Below, one piece after another: positions 47,001 through 60,500 of a stretch of 64,000 nt of DNA. The stretch spans positions 28,413,491-28,477,490 of the forward strand of contig NC_088310.1 of the NCBI RefSeq assembly GCF_910592395.1, in the 5' to 3' direction. Origin of the DNA: Lineus longissimus. Its lineage: Eukaryota > Nemertea > Pilidiophora > Heteronemertea > Lineidae. A program made the position numbers and the translations under genes. Each line of letters starts with the position of its first letter. The first letter of the stretch is position 1. The notes under the pieces are model-generated. The model saw only the letters and a list, made by a program, of their open reading frames with translations, was not told the origin of the DNA and searched no databases.

Positions 47001-50000
47001 AAGTGCCCTACCTGTGTCGCAGTTGCATGTAAAGCCACTTGCAGCCAGGGCGTCCAGGATGCAGGTCCCTCCATTGAGACACGGTCGGGGGAAACAAGCA
47101 TCGAGTGGAGGAGGACAGGTCGGGGGACAGTCGCACTCGTATCGTCCCGTAAAGTCGGTACACGTGCACCATGGACCACATGGATTGCTAGCACATTCAT
47201 CCGTATCTGAAAACAAATACCGGCACATGTACATTTCAATCATCAATAGAGATCCATTGGGCCAAATTTGAATATCACTCCTGGACCCAACGATCTGTCA
47301 TAGGTATTTGAAATGGTGCCCATTGTTTTTTTCTGAAGAAAGCTTGTTGGCATGTTGGCTTGTACGTTCGAAATCAGCAACGCATGATACATATTGGTAT
47401 CAAATCAATTGTTGTAAAGATGTAAGGTACTTACCATATGCAATCAGAGTCACACACCGCATTTCTGTCGTTAATCTGCCAAAAAAGAAATCAATTTCCA
47501 TTGGGCAATTCTTATTCGCCGAAAAGGATTCTCAAAACATCAGTAGAAATAAGTATTAGGTCCTTTAGTGGCATATTTTTGAACTTTATTAGAAATAAGT
47601 ATGCTTCTTAAAATCGAATACCGAGAAATGTCAATGTCAACATTGTCCGGTCAAACGACCCCATTCCTGATGGTGCTGTTCTGTCGACAGGGTCAAACGA
47701 ATCGGATAGCTGAAGGTAAATGGTTTCTGAATACTTGTCGTAACATATTTTCAATTTACCCTTTCGTATCTTCTGCCTCGAAGCAGAATATGTGCTCTCC
47801 AGCCTGTGCTAGGGTAGGAGTCCACGTGAGGGTTTCCATGCCAACTCTCCACCTTCCCTTGTCGTCTGCCACTACCCCACTGTTCGTCATGCCGGTCGGA
47901 GAAATGAGGAAGAATTCATGGATGCTAAAATGTTGAGAAAGAAACACACATATCAATACTCTATTAGATCTCCGGAAAATGAATCCTAGCGTGGTAATAA
48001 AGGGGCCATGGCTATGCGAACGTCTTAGAGCTCCCATAACAAAAAGCTATACTTTCCTCATCCTCCTGCTGTGTAGACCAATTAAAACCAATTGATCCTG
48101 CTTCCTCGGGACAGTCATCACGTGGTATCGTGATAATGCTCGTTTCAGGCTGGCAGATTCAAGCTGTATCGACATGCGACGCTCGTTCCAGGCAAATATC
48201 TAAGTAATACTCACGTGGTGTCGTTATAATGCACGTTCCATGCATACAGATTCAAGCTGAATGTTGACCCTGGCCTGATTGAGAATCGTTCACCATCGGC
48301 GGGGGTATCGGCGACAAATACAGGCTTTGAGGTGCAGGGGTACGGCAGTCTCGGAGTCGTCAGTAAAAACTAGATTAGCAAAGAGTCAAGAAAACGGATT
48401 AAAGTTAAAATGGCTGAGCTAGCTGGAAAGGAAGTGTGTAAGGGTTGGCGCGAGAATAGTTTTGTTTCTAGCGGAATATCTGTTCCTGATAAGTTGCATT
48501 GACCTATTTCAGATTCGTATTCAGACTGACTACATACCTGCAAGGGCACCGAGTTGATGGGATCGTTTGGTGTGTAGGTTGTACCACCAATCTTGATGGT
48601 CGTCTTGGGGAAGTCCTCGACTTGGATGGCAACAGCAAACCACCCTCCTGCCATGTAACTCTGCCCCGCCTGCGCATCAAAGGTTACTGTGCATGTGTCC
48701 TGCAAAGGAAATGATAGGACAAAAAATTAAAACCACTCCATAGAAAATCCGCTGTGTTTCGCTCTCGCAGTTATGTCCAGAAAAGTTTAAGCGAAGTTGT
48801 TGCAGTCCTAGTCTACCTTCTTCAAGGATGAGAAGTTCCACTCACCGGGTCAAGACTAGCACTAGGCAGGACGTTGCACACACTCTCGCACTCGTCGCCC
48901 ACAGCCCAACGACACCTGACCGTGTCACCGTCGGGGTCTGTCACGGGGAGATGGAGTGTGTGGTTGCATTCGTACTGCTGCCTGGAAATGGAAATGTGGT
49001 GCTAAGTTCTTGTGGACACAGTGACGGAAACGTATCAGTCCTTTTAAAATGAGGTCCTCATTCATGTAGATGTTGCGAACCCTAACCAGGATCATTGCAA
49101 TAGAAGCCTTTTGTAACTCATCCGTCCATTTCGGCAGTTTAGAAAGAAAGGATTTGAGGTAAGTTTTTCGGCCAACACTTATCCACACCTTCATTTATTA
49201 GAGTGTACTCTCATATGTTACTAAAGGCGTATGATGTGGTTCTTGTGTATATTACCATGTAATGCATCTCACGAACAACGCCATTACTTACTTGTAGATG
49301 GGTTTACTGACGGTGATGGGACTTTGGTTGGGTAGACCAGTGTCTGTTCTCACTCGAAGGTTCACCGTAGTGACCAACTGCCAGGCTCCTCCAGTGCCGA
49401 AGTCGAGGGTTCGCCAGGCATTCCCGCGGTAGCTGGAATATAGATATTATATCAAAGACTTCTCAGTAAACGATCCTTTTTTGGCTATGGCAAATGCCGA
49501 CTCTACCAATGGACCGTAAATGTTTTAGTCAGGTGTTTTAGCATGACTTGACACCTGTGAACGGGTTTGTTCGCATGGTTTACGATATAACTCCCGATGT
49601 CTCCCCTGGTTACCGGTTTAGTGATAATGCGACAATGTCCAGCTGATGGGAGGTTGTCGTGACACACTACATACGCCAGCGTGATGACTGCAAACTAATA
49701 CTGGTACCATTACCTCAACAATTACATTTGTCAATTTTTTAAGTCTTCATTTGTCGTCACTGTCATGTTCTGCCACCTCACCAAAGAAATTGGAACTAGG
49801 CATTTGCCCGATATCAAAAATCCCGCCCGTTTTTAGGGCGGGGGATGATTTACAGCTGGAACTCCTGAACCAGCTCCCGCAGATCCGTCATTCATGAAGT
49901 CAAAGCAAGTATGAACCTGATTTAACCTGCGGTTTGTCTAACTAACATTCAAAGTGCCAAGACGTTTATATACATAGCAAATTCCATCGGCATTACTCCT

Positions 50001-50939
50001 ACGTCTCCTGTGCGTATCATGTAGTACTGATGGTCCACCCCAGGGGAGCTAGGGAGGAAATACTTTCGTTTAAATTGACCAGAACCTGGTATAACTGTCC
50101 TAAAAAACTGATCCAGAGTGGTCTCTTTATGTAACTAAGGGTGACCCGGAAGCTCTAAACATTGAAGATTTCAGGGAAAATGTTATTTTCTCTCGTTCTT
50201 CGCTTAGGTGAGGTGTTGTTGTGTTAATTTCTATATACTGTACCTTCGTTGGGAGTAAGCGCCTTGTGTTTTTGCTTCCCAAAGTTTGTGTCACTCATTT
50301 TGAACCGACTGGCATATGCATACTCACACAACTTCGAAGGGACCTTTGTTTGGGAATGTATAGGTGAAGGCCTTCTCTCCCTGCTCATATCGATCCACAG
50401 TGTTGACATCGGTGCAGTAATAGTTCACATCCTCCATGCCCTTAGCCGACGCACTACATCCAGTCAAGCATTCCCAGTACTCCGTTGACATTCCAGTCAT
50501 CAGCTTGCCGTAATCGGCAGGGGTGCTACAACCTGGGCCATTGCCCAATGTCCAACCCATTTTGAAGAAGAATTGAACCTAAAGTGGTGAAGAAAATTGG
50601 AATACTTTATAGTACAGAGCTCGAGAAAGAAATGCCTCCAGAATAGAAATGGAGGGATCGGAGGAAGATGCCCAAGTCCTCATTCTATTCAAACTACAGC
50701 AGTTTATAATGAAGACCGCTTTCTTTGTTATTCTTGCTTTCGAAATATGTCTAGCGTCTTACAGTGCTCACTTGAGCTATTTTGAAGTCGACAAATCAAC
50801 TTTCCTCAACTGTACATACCTCCTTCAAAGCGACATTAGTCACCCTCCAGCTGATAGTCCCTCCCTGAAAGTGAGAGGCTGCAGTGAGCCTGAGGCATAG
50901 TGCCGCAAAGAAGATACTAAACCACCATGGAAGCCGCAT
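44050..50939 (-). CDS. EGF-repeat type I membrane protein, paralogue A
   Basis: Fourteen coding exons on the minus strand: 50939-50820, 50578-50328, 49432-49292, 48981-48846, 48699-48538, 48369-48215, 47924-47760, 47475-47435, 47206-47012, 46569-46318, 45968-45753, 45319-45065, 44791-44775 (17 nt), 44493-44050; 2550 nt, 849 aa. Order: signal peptide ([17 protein letters not shown]), N-terminal module of about 370 aa with [45 protein letters not shown] and [14 protein letters not shown], eight EGF-type modules (several with the calcium-type (D/N)IDECAS start), microexon, TM helix ([20 protein letters not shown]) and a tail of about 85 aa with [21 protein letters not shown] do not know a family name for the N-terminal module. 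It is probably an adhesive or matrix-binding surface protein. It lies tail-to-tail with the giant gene and head-to-head with its paralogue. Confidence 0.9.
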
Positions 50940-51026
50940 TGTCCATTCTAATTACAATCTCATTGAAATAATGTATGCCTTCTTGATAAAAGACTGTATA
51001 GGTTGTGAACCTTATCGCGGTAGTGT

Positions 51027-51041
51027 TATATCGATATATTT
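51027..51041 (-). promoter_or_regulatory. TATA-like element upstream of paralogue A
   Basis: On the minus strand AATATATCGATATAA lies about 90-100 bp before the ATG at 50939. Position and composition fit a TATA box, but AT-rich words are common here. Confidence 0.25.
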
Positions 51042-51516
51042 AGGTGATTGGTTTCGATAATCCATGTGATTTTGAGGATTAACAGATAAGTGAAATGGTG
51101 CTGTCAAATTGGCGACTCGGCTATTTTGAAAATTGAATATGTCCCATTGGTTGATTGATTGTGGTGATAATAATCACCACAAACGGTTGTCTTATTATTG
51201 TCTTTTGAAGAGCAAACGCAAAGAGATTGATGGCCTTATGGCCTGATCATATTTTTATTGGAAATATAAACATAAAAACAACAGATACCACGAGGTACAT
51301 GACATTTAAAGGCATAGAGCACACCATACACCAACAGTTCTCTGAAATGCGATCTTATGCTTGTTGATGATGAAGGTTTTCCAAAAAAATGACAATGACG
51401 TCATCAAAACTCAATCAATCAGAGCACGGTATGACGTCATCATAGCGACGTTACGCCTAACGTCTTGCGATGGCAACGGCGAAAGCGAAAAGAACCCCTA
51501 AAAAACACGCGCGAAA

Positions 51517-52611
51517 ATGTTCTCCAGTTTTTCGTTTCTGCCCTCTGAGCAATGGCTTTGGCGTTATTGTGGTTCACATAAGGATGACCCCGCCATGTTT
51601 GATATCCCCCGCCCCAAGTTAGCCCGAAGTAATAAGGTCCTGCCAAAAAACACTGAACAATTTCAAAATGCGATTGAAATGACAGAAATGACGACCGATG
51701 ACGATTGGGTTGGTGGGAATTACTGTGATGAAAAATGTGCAGAGAGGCCCTCGGACAAGGAGAAAATAAGCGAAAAGTGTTGGACAGAGGTCCAGGTCGT
51801 TGATGGCGCTGAACGCAATGCAAAGGTGAAGGGCACACTTGCAAGGTTGGGCGGCAGAATAAGTGGCGTTGTGAGGCGGAGAAAAAGTAAGTTGAATCCA
51901 TAGCAAAGGAATCATAGTAGTCTACCATTCAAATACTGGTCGGGTGCTTGACCTGCTGTGCGAAAGATGTTATGTGTCGGAGTCCGTCTTCCCTGATCAT
52001 TCCAAGGGACAAAGTCTTCTTCTCCCAATTAGGTGATTGACCTCATCAACGGAGTATAGTCTCCCCTCTTAACCAGCAAATTAAGTCTACTGAAATGTAC
52101 AACCACTTGTTTATCAGTATGGTTTTCCAGCATCAGTGGCTGAGCCCTTTTACGCAGTGTCAAGTGCAACAGTATGCTTTTTCGGCCACAGATTGTGTAC
52201 ATTGATTGAAGATTCCAATGATTTCTTATTTCGACAGGAGTGAAAGCCCCCTCTGAAATAACTTTTGAAAGCTCGAACAAAACCGACAACCACAACAAGC
52301 TAGGGCTGCATCCAAAAGACAGTATAGTGCGGATAACACACAGCGATTCGGCACTGCTTAAAACCTCAGCTGAGGAGAACGTTCGAGAAACACGTGAAGA
52401 AGTGACCGAAATTGACGAGGTACATGTACAACTTGGTGACAAGTGGATTAAGTCACGTCTCCACAAATTTCTGAAAAATATTTTGTTCTACTTTGTCCGA
52501 ACTTGTCTCCCATCAGTGACAACCCTTGATGATGATTTTGATGAGATTTACGGAACGACGGTTGATTGTATACGGAACCGTGCCGGTATTCATTACGTTG
52601 TCAAGATCTGA
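51517..52611 (+). CDS. Small two-exon gene of unknown family
   Basis: Exon 1, 51517-51886, runs from an ATG to donor AAAAA-GTAAGT; exon 2, 52238-52611, follows acceptor TTCGACAG; phases match (1/1). Total 744 nt, 247 aa, TGA stop. The protein has no signal peptide or TM span. It is charged, with acidic stretches (EMTEMTTDDDW, EENVRETREEVTEIDE), a basic patch (RLGGRISGVVRRRKR) and a C-terminal part WIKSRLHKFLKN-ILFYFVRTCLPSV-TTLDDDFDEIYGTTVDC. I recognise no family. Both exons are open across their length and join cleanly, which supports a real gene, but no homology backs it. It lies in the promoter interval between the divergent paralogues. Confidence 0.5.
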
Positions 52612-54488
52612 GGCCAAAAACGGGGGAAAATTCTTTAAGCCAGAAAAAATTCATGTCCGTCGGTGAATCATTTACTTGGTTCTTCATTTTGGTCATTTGT
52701 CGATGAGGTAGTCTTATAGTCATATGGTCTCCCCCTCTGTTGCCCATGCTTTCATCTCCTTCAAAACAAGGGAACAAGGGAATAGAGAGATTCGTGTCGA
52801 CATCTTCTAAGCGTTTGATTTTCCTTTGAACTCTTTACTGTATTAAACAAACTAGGCCGATGTGCTACTCTTTTTAACCCGGCTAATTTGACACGCATTT
52901 CCCTCACCCTTCTGGTACCAAGGAATAGAGAACTAAGCTGGTGGATGTTATACGTCGGTTCCTCCTCTCAAGGTCAGCACAACAACCAGAACAAGATGTC
53001 ATCAAAGGCCCTGCCATTGGTAACATCTTTATGTAGCGTTTGTAGTACTAGAGGTCCACTCGTGAGCCCCTTTTCCCTCTACTGACCTCTCCTGTTTTCT
53101 CGTCTACTACTGACAAAGTAAGCGTCAATCACAGTCCTGGTTCTGTTATTAGATTGTGGAAACTAAATAGGAGGTCAACTGATCATCTCCCCCGTGGAGA
53201 TTCTGATTACTGCATTAATGTTTAGAGGCCAATTTGGAAATGCTTTGATCAGATATTAGAAGGTCTCAGTTCTTCGTCAGTTTAACCGACAGTTTAACCA
53301 ACAAATATAAAGAAAATGTATTTGACAGAATCGATGCGGTGTAAATGTGCCTCAGCAAAGTAGCATTCCATTAACCATTCATTTCGGCATTTGACTAACA
53401 AAATACTTCATCGTCTGTGACTATATTTTGTCATATCGGTTTATGAGGTAATCATCGAATGAAGTAACGTTGTTGAATCTGTAGATCTTCTTGTTAACCC
53501 GTTCCTATGAGGTTTTCCTTTCCATTTGTTACGCTGTTACGGAAAAGGGTCCAACAATCGAATGCGAGATTGCCTGTAAAAGGATTGCTTGATAACGTCT
53601 AGACATCAACATGAGTTCACCTATCTCTGTGAGGTTTCTGTTCAGTTGCTCGGTTATGGAACAAAGAGATGCCTGATTCCGACCCCAGTCTTGGCTGATG
53701 AATGACAACCATTTCTGATCAAACGTGGGAACCACTAATAGGAAACGCTGATAAGTGAATTAAGTGTCCGTACAACCAGGAACCGCTTGCCACCACGCAG
53801 TATCTTGTTTGGGGCTGGAGACATTCTGGGTTGATCATACCCTGATAACGCTGTCGAGGTGAGACACAGGGAGGGATGGTAAAAGTAGTTCAGAGTTTCA
53901 AAGAGTTTCAGAGTTTCCTGCGAGTGAGTGTTATGCTTGAACTATGGCCTGTAATTTGGATCTACTTTTTCTCCTTTGATACTTGGGACTTCTTCGCCAA
54001 TCATTATCGATTACCTTCTCTTGTGCAGGACTCACGAGCAGTACGTGTGTCAGAAATCTATCAAGAACCAATACTGTTTCACCACGACAAGGTATATACA
54101 AGAGAACGCTCGCTATATCAAAGGCATTTCAGAAGTGAAAATCTGGGTTGTGATTTCAGGGGATTATCGCTGACGGGCAACACGATAGCATGGCTTTTAT
54201 AGTTAATCTCGTCAGTCGTGTGTAAGTGGCCTGGTAATCCTTAACGATCCTCGGATAGGCCTTAAATGTCACTTTTTCATGATAGTGGACAACGCATGGA
54301 AAAGCGCCATGACCTTTGTTTCCGACTTCGCTATCATTTCCAACCGTTGTGGCCAATACAATATCATACCAGCTTTTACACACTCGCGGCAGTGGTGGCT
54401 CTTATGACATAAGTATGTAGCCATTTGAGATACCAAAATCTCATATTTACGCTAACAAAGGGATTCATCGGTTAGTTGTACGAGCTAG
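52612..54488. other. Upstream region of paralogue B, nothing recognised
   Basis: No coding frame, repeat array or RNA gene could be supported in this 1.9 kb. It should contain the promoter region of the gene starting at 54599. Confidence 0.45.
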
Positions 54489-54497
54489 TATATATAT
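54489..54497 (+). promoter_or_regulatory. TATA-like element upstream of paralogue B
   Basis: TATATATAT lies 102-110 bp before the ATG at 54599, a distance similar to the TATA-like word of paralogue A. A short 5' UTR would be implied. Weak evidence by itself. Confidence 0.3.
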
Positions 54498-54598
54498 TCG
54501 TGCGTGGATATCATTAGAGTACGAAATTTCCGCTGGTCTCTCTTTTACGTTCTACGAACCGTTTTTATCTTTGGAGTAAGTTAATGTGATCTTTGGCC

Positions 54599-57500
54599 AT
54601 GAGGTTGGCATTAGCAGTGATTTTGGTGTTATGTGCATGGTTACATGATGCCGAAGGATCTCATTTTCAAGGAGGAACAATCCACTGGAAGGTCGTAGAC
54701 CACACCATAAACAGGGTAAGTCTTTCATCTCTTATATAGGCTTTCATGTGATATTTCCTGTATTTTAAGTAACACAACTGAACTAAGAAATAATCCATGA
54801 CATGGTTGTACTGACTGAAGTCATGATCTGGTTCGAAATTCTTGTCAAACTCATCCATTAGCAATTACAGAAAAGCTAATCTAGCAATATCGGATTTGAG
54901 AGAAAGAATAGGTAGTAATGACTTCATCAAACTCTGCCCTCATGATCACAACATTATAGGTTGAGCACACTGTACCCGAACACTACTGATTGAGCACACT
55001 GTACCCGAACACTACTGATTGAGCACACTGTACCCAAACACTACTGATTGAGCACACTGTACCCGAACACTACCGTTACGTTTTTGGTTGTTCTCCATGT
55101 TATATCACACACACGCACATATTGTTTTCCTGATGTGCGTATTCTTAGTTCTCTTCAGTCCTAAAACTAAAACCAAAATCGAAGTCGTTGTAAGGAAGTC
55201 AATTGCAGTTCTTGCTTGCGTCTCGTGAAGGTGTATGTCGTATTCCACTTGTCCACGTAGGTTGAGTTCACCTTCAAAATGGGTTGGACCCTCGGACGAG
55301 GACCCGGCTGCCTGTCAACGGCAGACTACGGGAAACTGATGACAGGCCTGCCGACTAATTACTGGGAATGCCTCAGCGGATGTGGAACAACGGCCATCAA
55401 CCTGGTGGATGTCAACTACTACTGTACATCGATAAACACTGTGGAACAGTACGAGCAGGGCGAAAAGACATTTTATTATAACTTCCCGAACAAGGGGCCG
55501 TTTGAAATAGTGTAAGTCAATTAAGTAATGCTTTTTATCCTTTTAAATTGCAAGTCGTCTGAAGGTTATCCTTTCTCCTGACTCCCTGGTCGAGTTTCAT
55601 GCCACTTCGTACGATGCCGACGCGGTATCTCAAGCGAGTCGATTCAGGAAACAACCTGATTGTATATAGCGCCAGGTTGTTGGTGAACAATTAACCATAG
55701 GCACCACCATTTCGGCTGGAACTCAAAATATGAAAGCAATTAGAACTCAAATTCTAGCCAAAATGGTTGTCAACCTTTGAGAAGTATATGATGCTGAAAA
55801 AAAACTCCTCCGCTCTGTAACACATTTGATCCTGGTATCTCCAATCGTTCATGATAATTCAGTAAGGTTCCGGAAATCATTCTGGCAGACAAGGACCTAG
55901 ACCTTAACATTCTTATTTGGTAGATTCCGCGGGACTGCCTGGCGACCCCTTAACTTTGGTTCTGCTGGCGATTGGCAGCTCCTCACGACAGTTGACTTGA
56001 ATTTCCGGAGTGACACCCTTCATCCGAACCAGAGTCCAATCACAGCTAGTAAACCGATCTATAGGTATGTGATGACAAAACCTCGTCTTTATTTTATCAA
56101 CTTTAACTTTGGTTCTGCTGGCGATTGGAGATACGCTTCATCCGAACCAGATTCCAATCACGGCCAGTAAACCGATCTATAGGTTTTTTCTTCTTCAAAT
56201 TAAGCCAATTTGATTGGTCCTTTCCGACAATAATGGATTCACACAAACAGATATCGGGGCCGCAGAAGTTGTACCATTTCATACACGGGCTAATCCAAAA
56301 TAATATGTACAGTATATTTTCAGTAACCAGTACACCTGCAATCATACGATAGTCCTACCCGGAATCGACCCTGATGGTGACACAGTCAGATGTCGCTGGG
56401 CCGTCGGTACTGAGTGCGAGAGTGTGTGCAACAGTCTGCCTGGAGCCGTTCTGGACGAGGTGAGGCTTTCCTCAACGAAATCCTGGCTTTTTCCTGAGGA
56501 AATGTTGGCTTTTCTCGAGAAAAGGGCTTTTCTCGAGGAAATCATGGCTTTTCTCGAGGAAATCATGGCCATTCCCGAATAAATCATAGCTTTACTCACG
56601 GCATGATTCTTAAGCAAAAATAATTGTTTGTTAAATTGGCTTGATCCATCTTTACTAACTTCCCCTATATGAAATATTTTATTTATTCGTACCAGGATAC
56701 GTGCACGTTGGAATTCGACGCCCAAGCGTCCGTATCGTTCGCCTCTGGCGGGTGGTATGCTGTTGCAATCCAGGTAGAAGACTTCCCAAAGACCACCATG
56801 ACCATTGGAGGCAAGACCTACACACCCTCAGACCCAATCAATTCGGTACCATTACAGGTATGGAATAAAAGGAACCATTGGTCCGACCCCTTGTTATGTG
56901 GAAATGATTAAGTGGGAACAGTGAACGTCATAGTGGAAATTTCATGACCGACACTGAGAAATGATGAGATGACAACGGTTGACACAACAATAAAACTACG
57001 ATTTTAAACAAAGATGTGCAAGTTTGATATCATAAACTCTTAATCATAATTTCTAAAGCCATAGTTAAACTTGTCTTATTGTCCAATAACAGCCTTCACG
57101 TATCACTAGAATAGAAGTCAGTTCCAACTTTCCAATAAGTAGGCTTCTATTGACAATACTCAACGATGGACGATGCAACTCAGGATTTCTCTCTGCTTTC
57201 AGTTCCTGATCACGACTCCAACCTTGCCGTACCCCTGCACCTCCGTGCCTGTCTTTGTAGCAGACACCCCGACTGCTGGCTCCCGATTCTCCATCCTCCC
57301 CGGGACAACCTTCACCGTCAAGCTGTATGCGTGGAATCCCTTCATTCCAGATGCTACGTAAGTAAACACGGAAATCTTAAATACCCTGAGAATTAGCCAC
57401 GAAGTCCCTTGGCCTGAAAATGGCCGAGCTAACTGATCGGTGAAGAAGAATCACCAAATGCCAAGCATTGTTTAAACTGTCGTGACATTTCACTTTCCCT

Positions 57501-60500
57501 TCTCATCTTACAGCATTGTTGACTTCTTCCTGACGACTCCAACGGGGATGTCGCAGACGTCAGTCCTAGCAGACGACAAGGCTCGTCCTCGGGTGGGCAT
57601 GATGGAGCTCACGTGGACACCGACATTAGCACAAGCTGGCGAACACATTCTCTGCTTCATGGCAGAAGATAGCAAAGGGTAAGGTAGAACAGACGACGAA
57701 TGGCTGCAACCACATTCAAAAGCTCTCAGTGCCTTTTTAGATCTTTCCAACAGATTATACAGCCGATTATTGGCATAGTGAATTCCTCTAACCAACGTAC
57801 ATGTACGTACATCCCGAAATCCTTAAAACCTACAATAGAAGTGAATTGGTCTGTACATGTATTAGTAAAGACATTTCTATAGGCTGCTGTGCATTATGAG
57901 ACGTGGCAAGTTGATGTTGCCGTTATTAGCGTTACTTTCCTTACGCAATGCATACAATGACCACCAACCATAGACTTGTAGTGTGGTGAAATGATTCATA
58001 AGCACATAATCTAGGCAGAAACGAGCTATAGGTCTCCACAGCATCATTCGCTGCTATGATTTTCACTGTATTACTTTGATACCGTCATGAATGCGTTATA
58101 GTCGTGTTTCCATCCTTCAGCTTGACAACAGAACAGCGCTGCATCACGTTAGTTGCCTATGGTAAGTGAAGTCACATCAGCCAAGAGTTGATATCGAGAT
58201 AGAAGAAGATTGTGTGGCTATTCAGTGTTTCTCAATACATGTTACTGTCCCTGTCTCACTAAAGCCATTAGCATGATTCAAAGACCTGCTATTCGAATGG
58301 TCTGCCTGTTGGTTTCGGACCTCTCCCCTTCTATTAAGGTCCCCTTCCATTTACTCCTCACAGACAAGATGACTTCAAGAAAGCCTTGCATGAGCTTTAT
58401 CTTTCTGACACGTACCTTAGCCTTGCCCCAGTGTTTTCTTACGCTGCCTCCTTCTCCATACAAGTGGCCTTTCTTTTACTCATTAGACGATCCTTGACGA
58501 AAAGCTATGCTGAGCTAATTTGCATTGTTTCAATACATGAGTCACCTTGGGCGTCTCTTGATTTCCCCCTTCTCCATACATATCATCCGCTGCTAATAAT
58601 TGTTTTACCTGAACTTAGTTAACGTCCCATTTGATTCAATCGATGAGTTATTTTGCTGGTGTAGACGACCAGTAATGCTTATTTAGGCAAGTAAGCTATC
58701 GCATGCTTCTCTCCTTTTCCGTTTGTTTCGAACAAAAAGCTTTCATTGAATGTTCAATAACTCACTCATTCCATGATTCATTTTCCAGATATCGACGAGT
58801 GTGCGAGTAACCCGTGTGGAGCCTGGTGTACCTGTAAGGATATGACGGGCCGATATGAATGTGACTGTCCCCCTACTTGTCCACCACTACCAGATGTATG
58901 CTTCAGTCGGCCCTGCCTCAATGGCGGGACCTGTGCCCTGGATGTCGTGGCTGCCAGTGGCTATACGTGTAGCTGTACAGTAGGTAAGGTGAAGGGATGC
59001 GACTGCCCTCGTACCTGCGTACCTCTATCAGAGGCTCAGCAATGGCGGGACCAAGGTTTGATACGCCAAACGTGGCCATACTTTAACCAAATATACGTGC
59101 TCTGGATCCTGCATTTTATAAAGGCTAGCTTAACCTAAGATATTTAACTAGGATCTTTACTAAGCTAACTAACTAAAGCTAACGTCATCTGTTTGCAGCA
59201 TGGACAGGCACAGTTTGCGAATTGCCAGTTGACGAATGTGCTAGCAACCCTTGTCTGAATGGCGGAACATGTACTGATCACGTGGGAGAGTTTACGTGCG
59301 CATGCGCGGCTGGCTACGCAGGACAAACATGCGCGATAGACATAGATGATTGCGCAGATGGACCATGTCATAACAGTGGCACATGCGTGGATGGTGTGAA
59401 CTCGCACACGTGCACGTGCGCAGCGGGGTGGACTGATGATCATTGCCAAACAAGTAAGTTACTTCAATTCTACCCTAGGTCGTCAGGATGCATATTGACC
59501 GGCCTATATAAGGTCATTCTCGACTGATATTTTGCCATCTTGCTACATCTGGTGAGAGAACTAGTAAGCCAAGAAGTCACCCTGAAATGACTCATCAGGC
59601 TGATATCCCAACACCACCGCAGTCATCTTGATAGTACCGACTTAAGATGATCATCGAACTTATAACTTTGACCTTGGCCTGATTGGTAGTTTATTTCTCT
59701 TTATCTCTACTTCAGACATTGATGAGTGTGCAAGTTCACCCTGTCATCCCGAGTGCGCATGTCTGGACGCAGTCAACAGCTACAGCTGCTGGTGTCCACC
59801 ATCAACCACAACGCAACCAGCCTCCACATGCGTGGCACCGCCAGACGCCTGCTTCAGCCGTCCTTGTTTAAACAATGGTACCTGCAGTTTGGGACCGAGC
59901 GCTATCGGTTACGACTGCGCATGTGCATCGGGTAAGAAAATGCTTTCACAAGCATCCTTCCTCTTGCAAATCTTTGACATCTGTTTGAACGACATTCAAT
60001 TTGCCTACAGGAATCATTGTTGGTGCCAAAGGAACTTCCCTTGTCGCTCTAGCACTTACACTCTCATTTTCAGGTTGGAAGGGAACAAACTGTGAAATAA
60101 ACATCGACGAATGTGCCAGCTCTCCATGTCAAAATAATGGAACATGTACTGATCACGTGAACGGCTACAGCTGCACATGCGCACTCGGATGGAATGGGAC
60201 GCACTGTGAGATCAATATGGACGATTGCGCAGACGAACCTTGTCATAACGGCGGGACATGCGTGGATGAGGTCAATGCGCACAGCTGCCTGTGTCCTCCA
60301 CTGTTCTACGGAGCTCACTGTGAATATGGTAAGGAACATTATTTCAGGGAAACTGCTTTCCAGAAGGCTACTGCGTGATAAGAAAAACCCTGTCTGTTAG
60401 CAGAGGAACAGATCGGGCATATTCTGATTGACATCAGGTATTGTTGCAATTTCTCGGTAAGAATTGCAATACATGTACAACGATTTCCATCAGAGACTGG

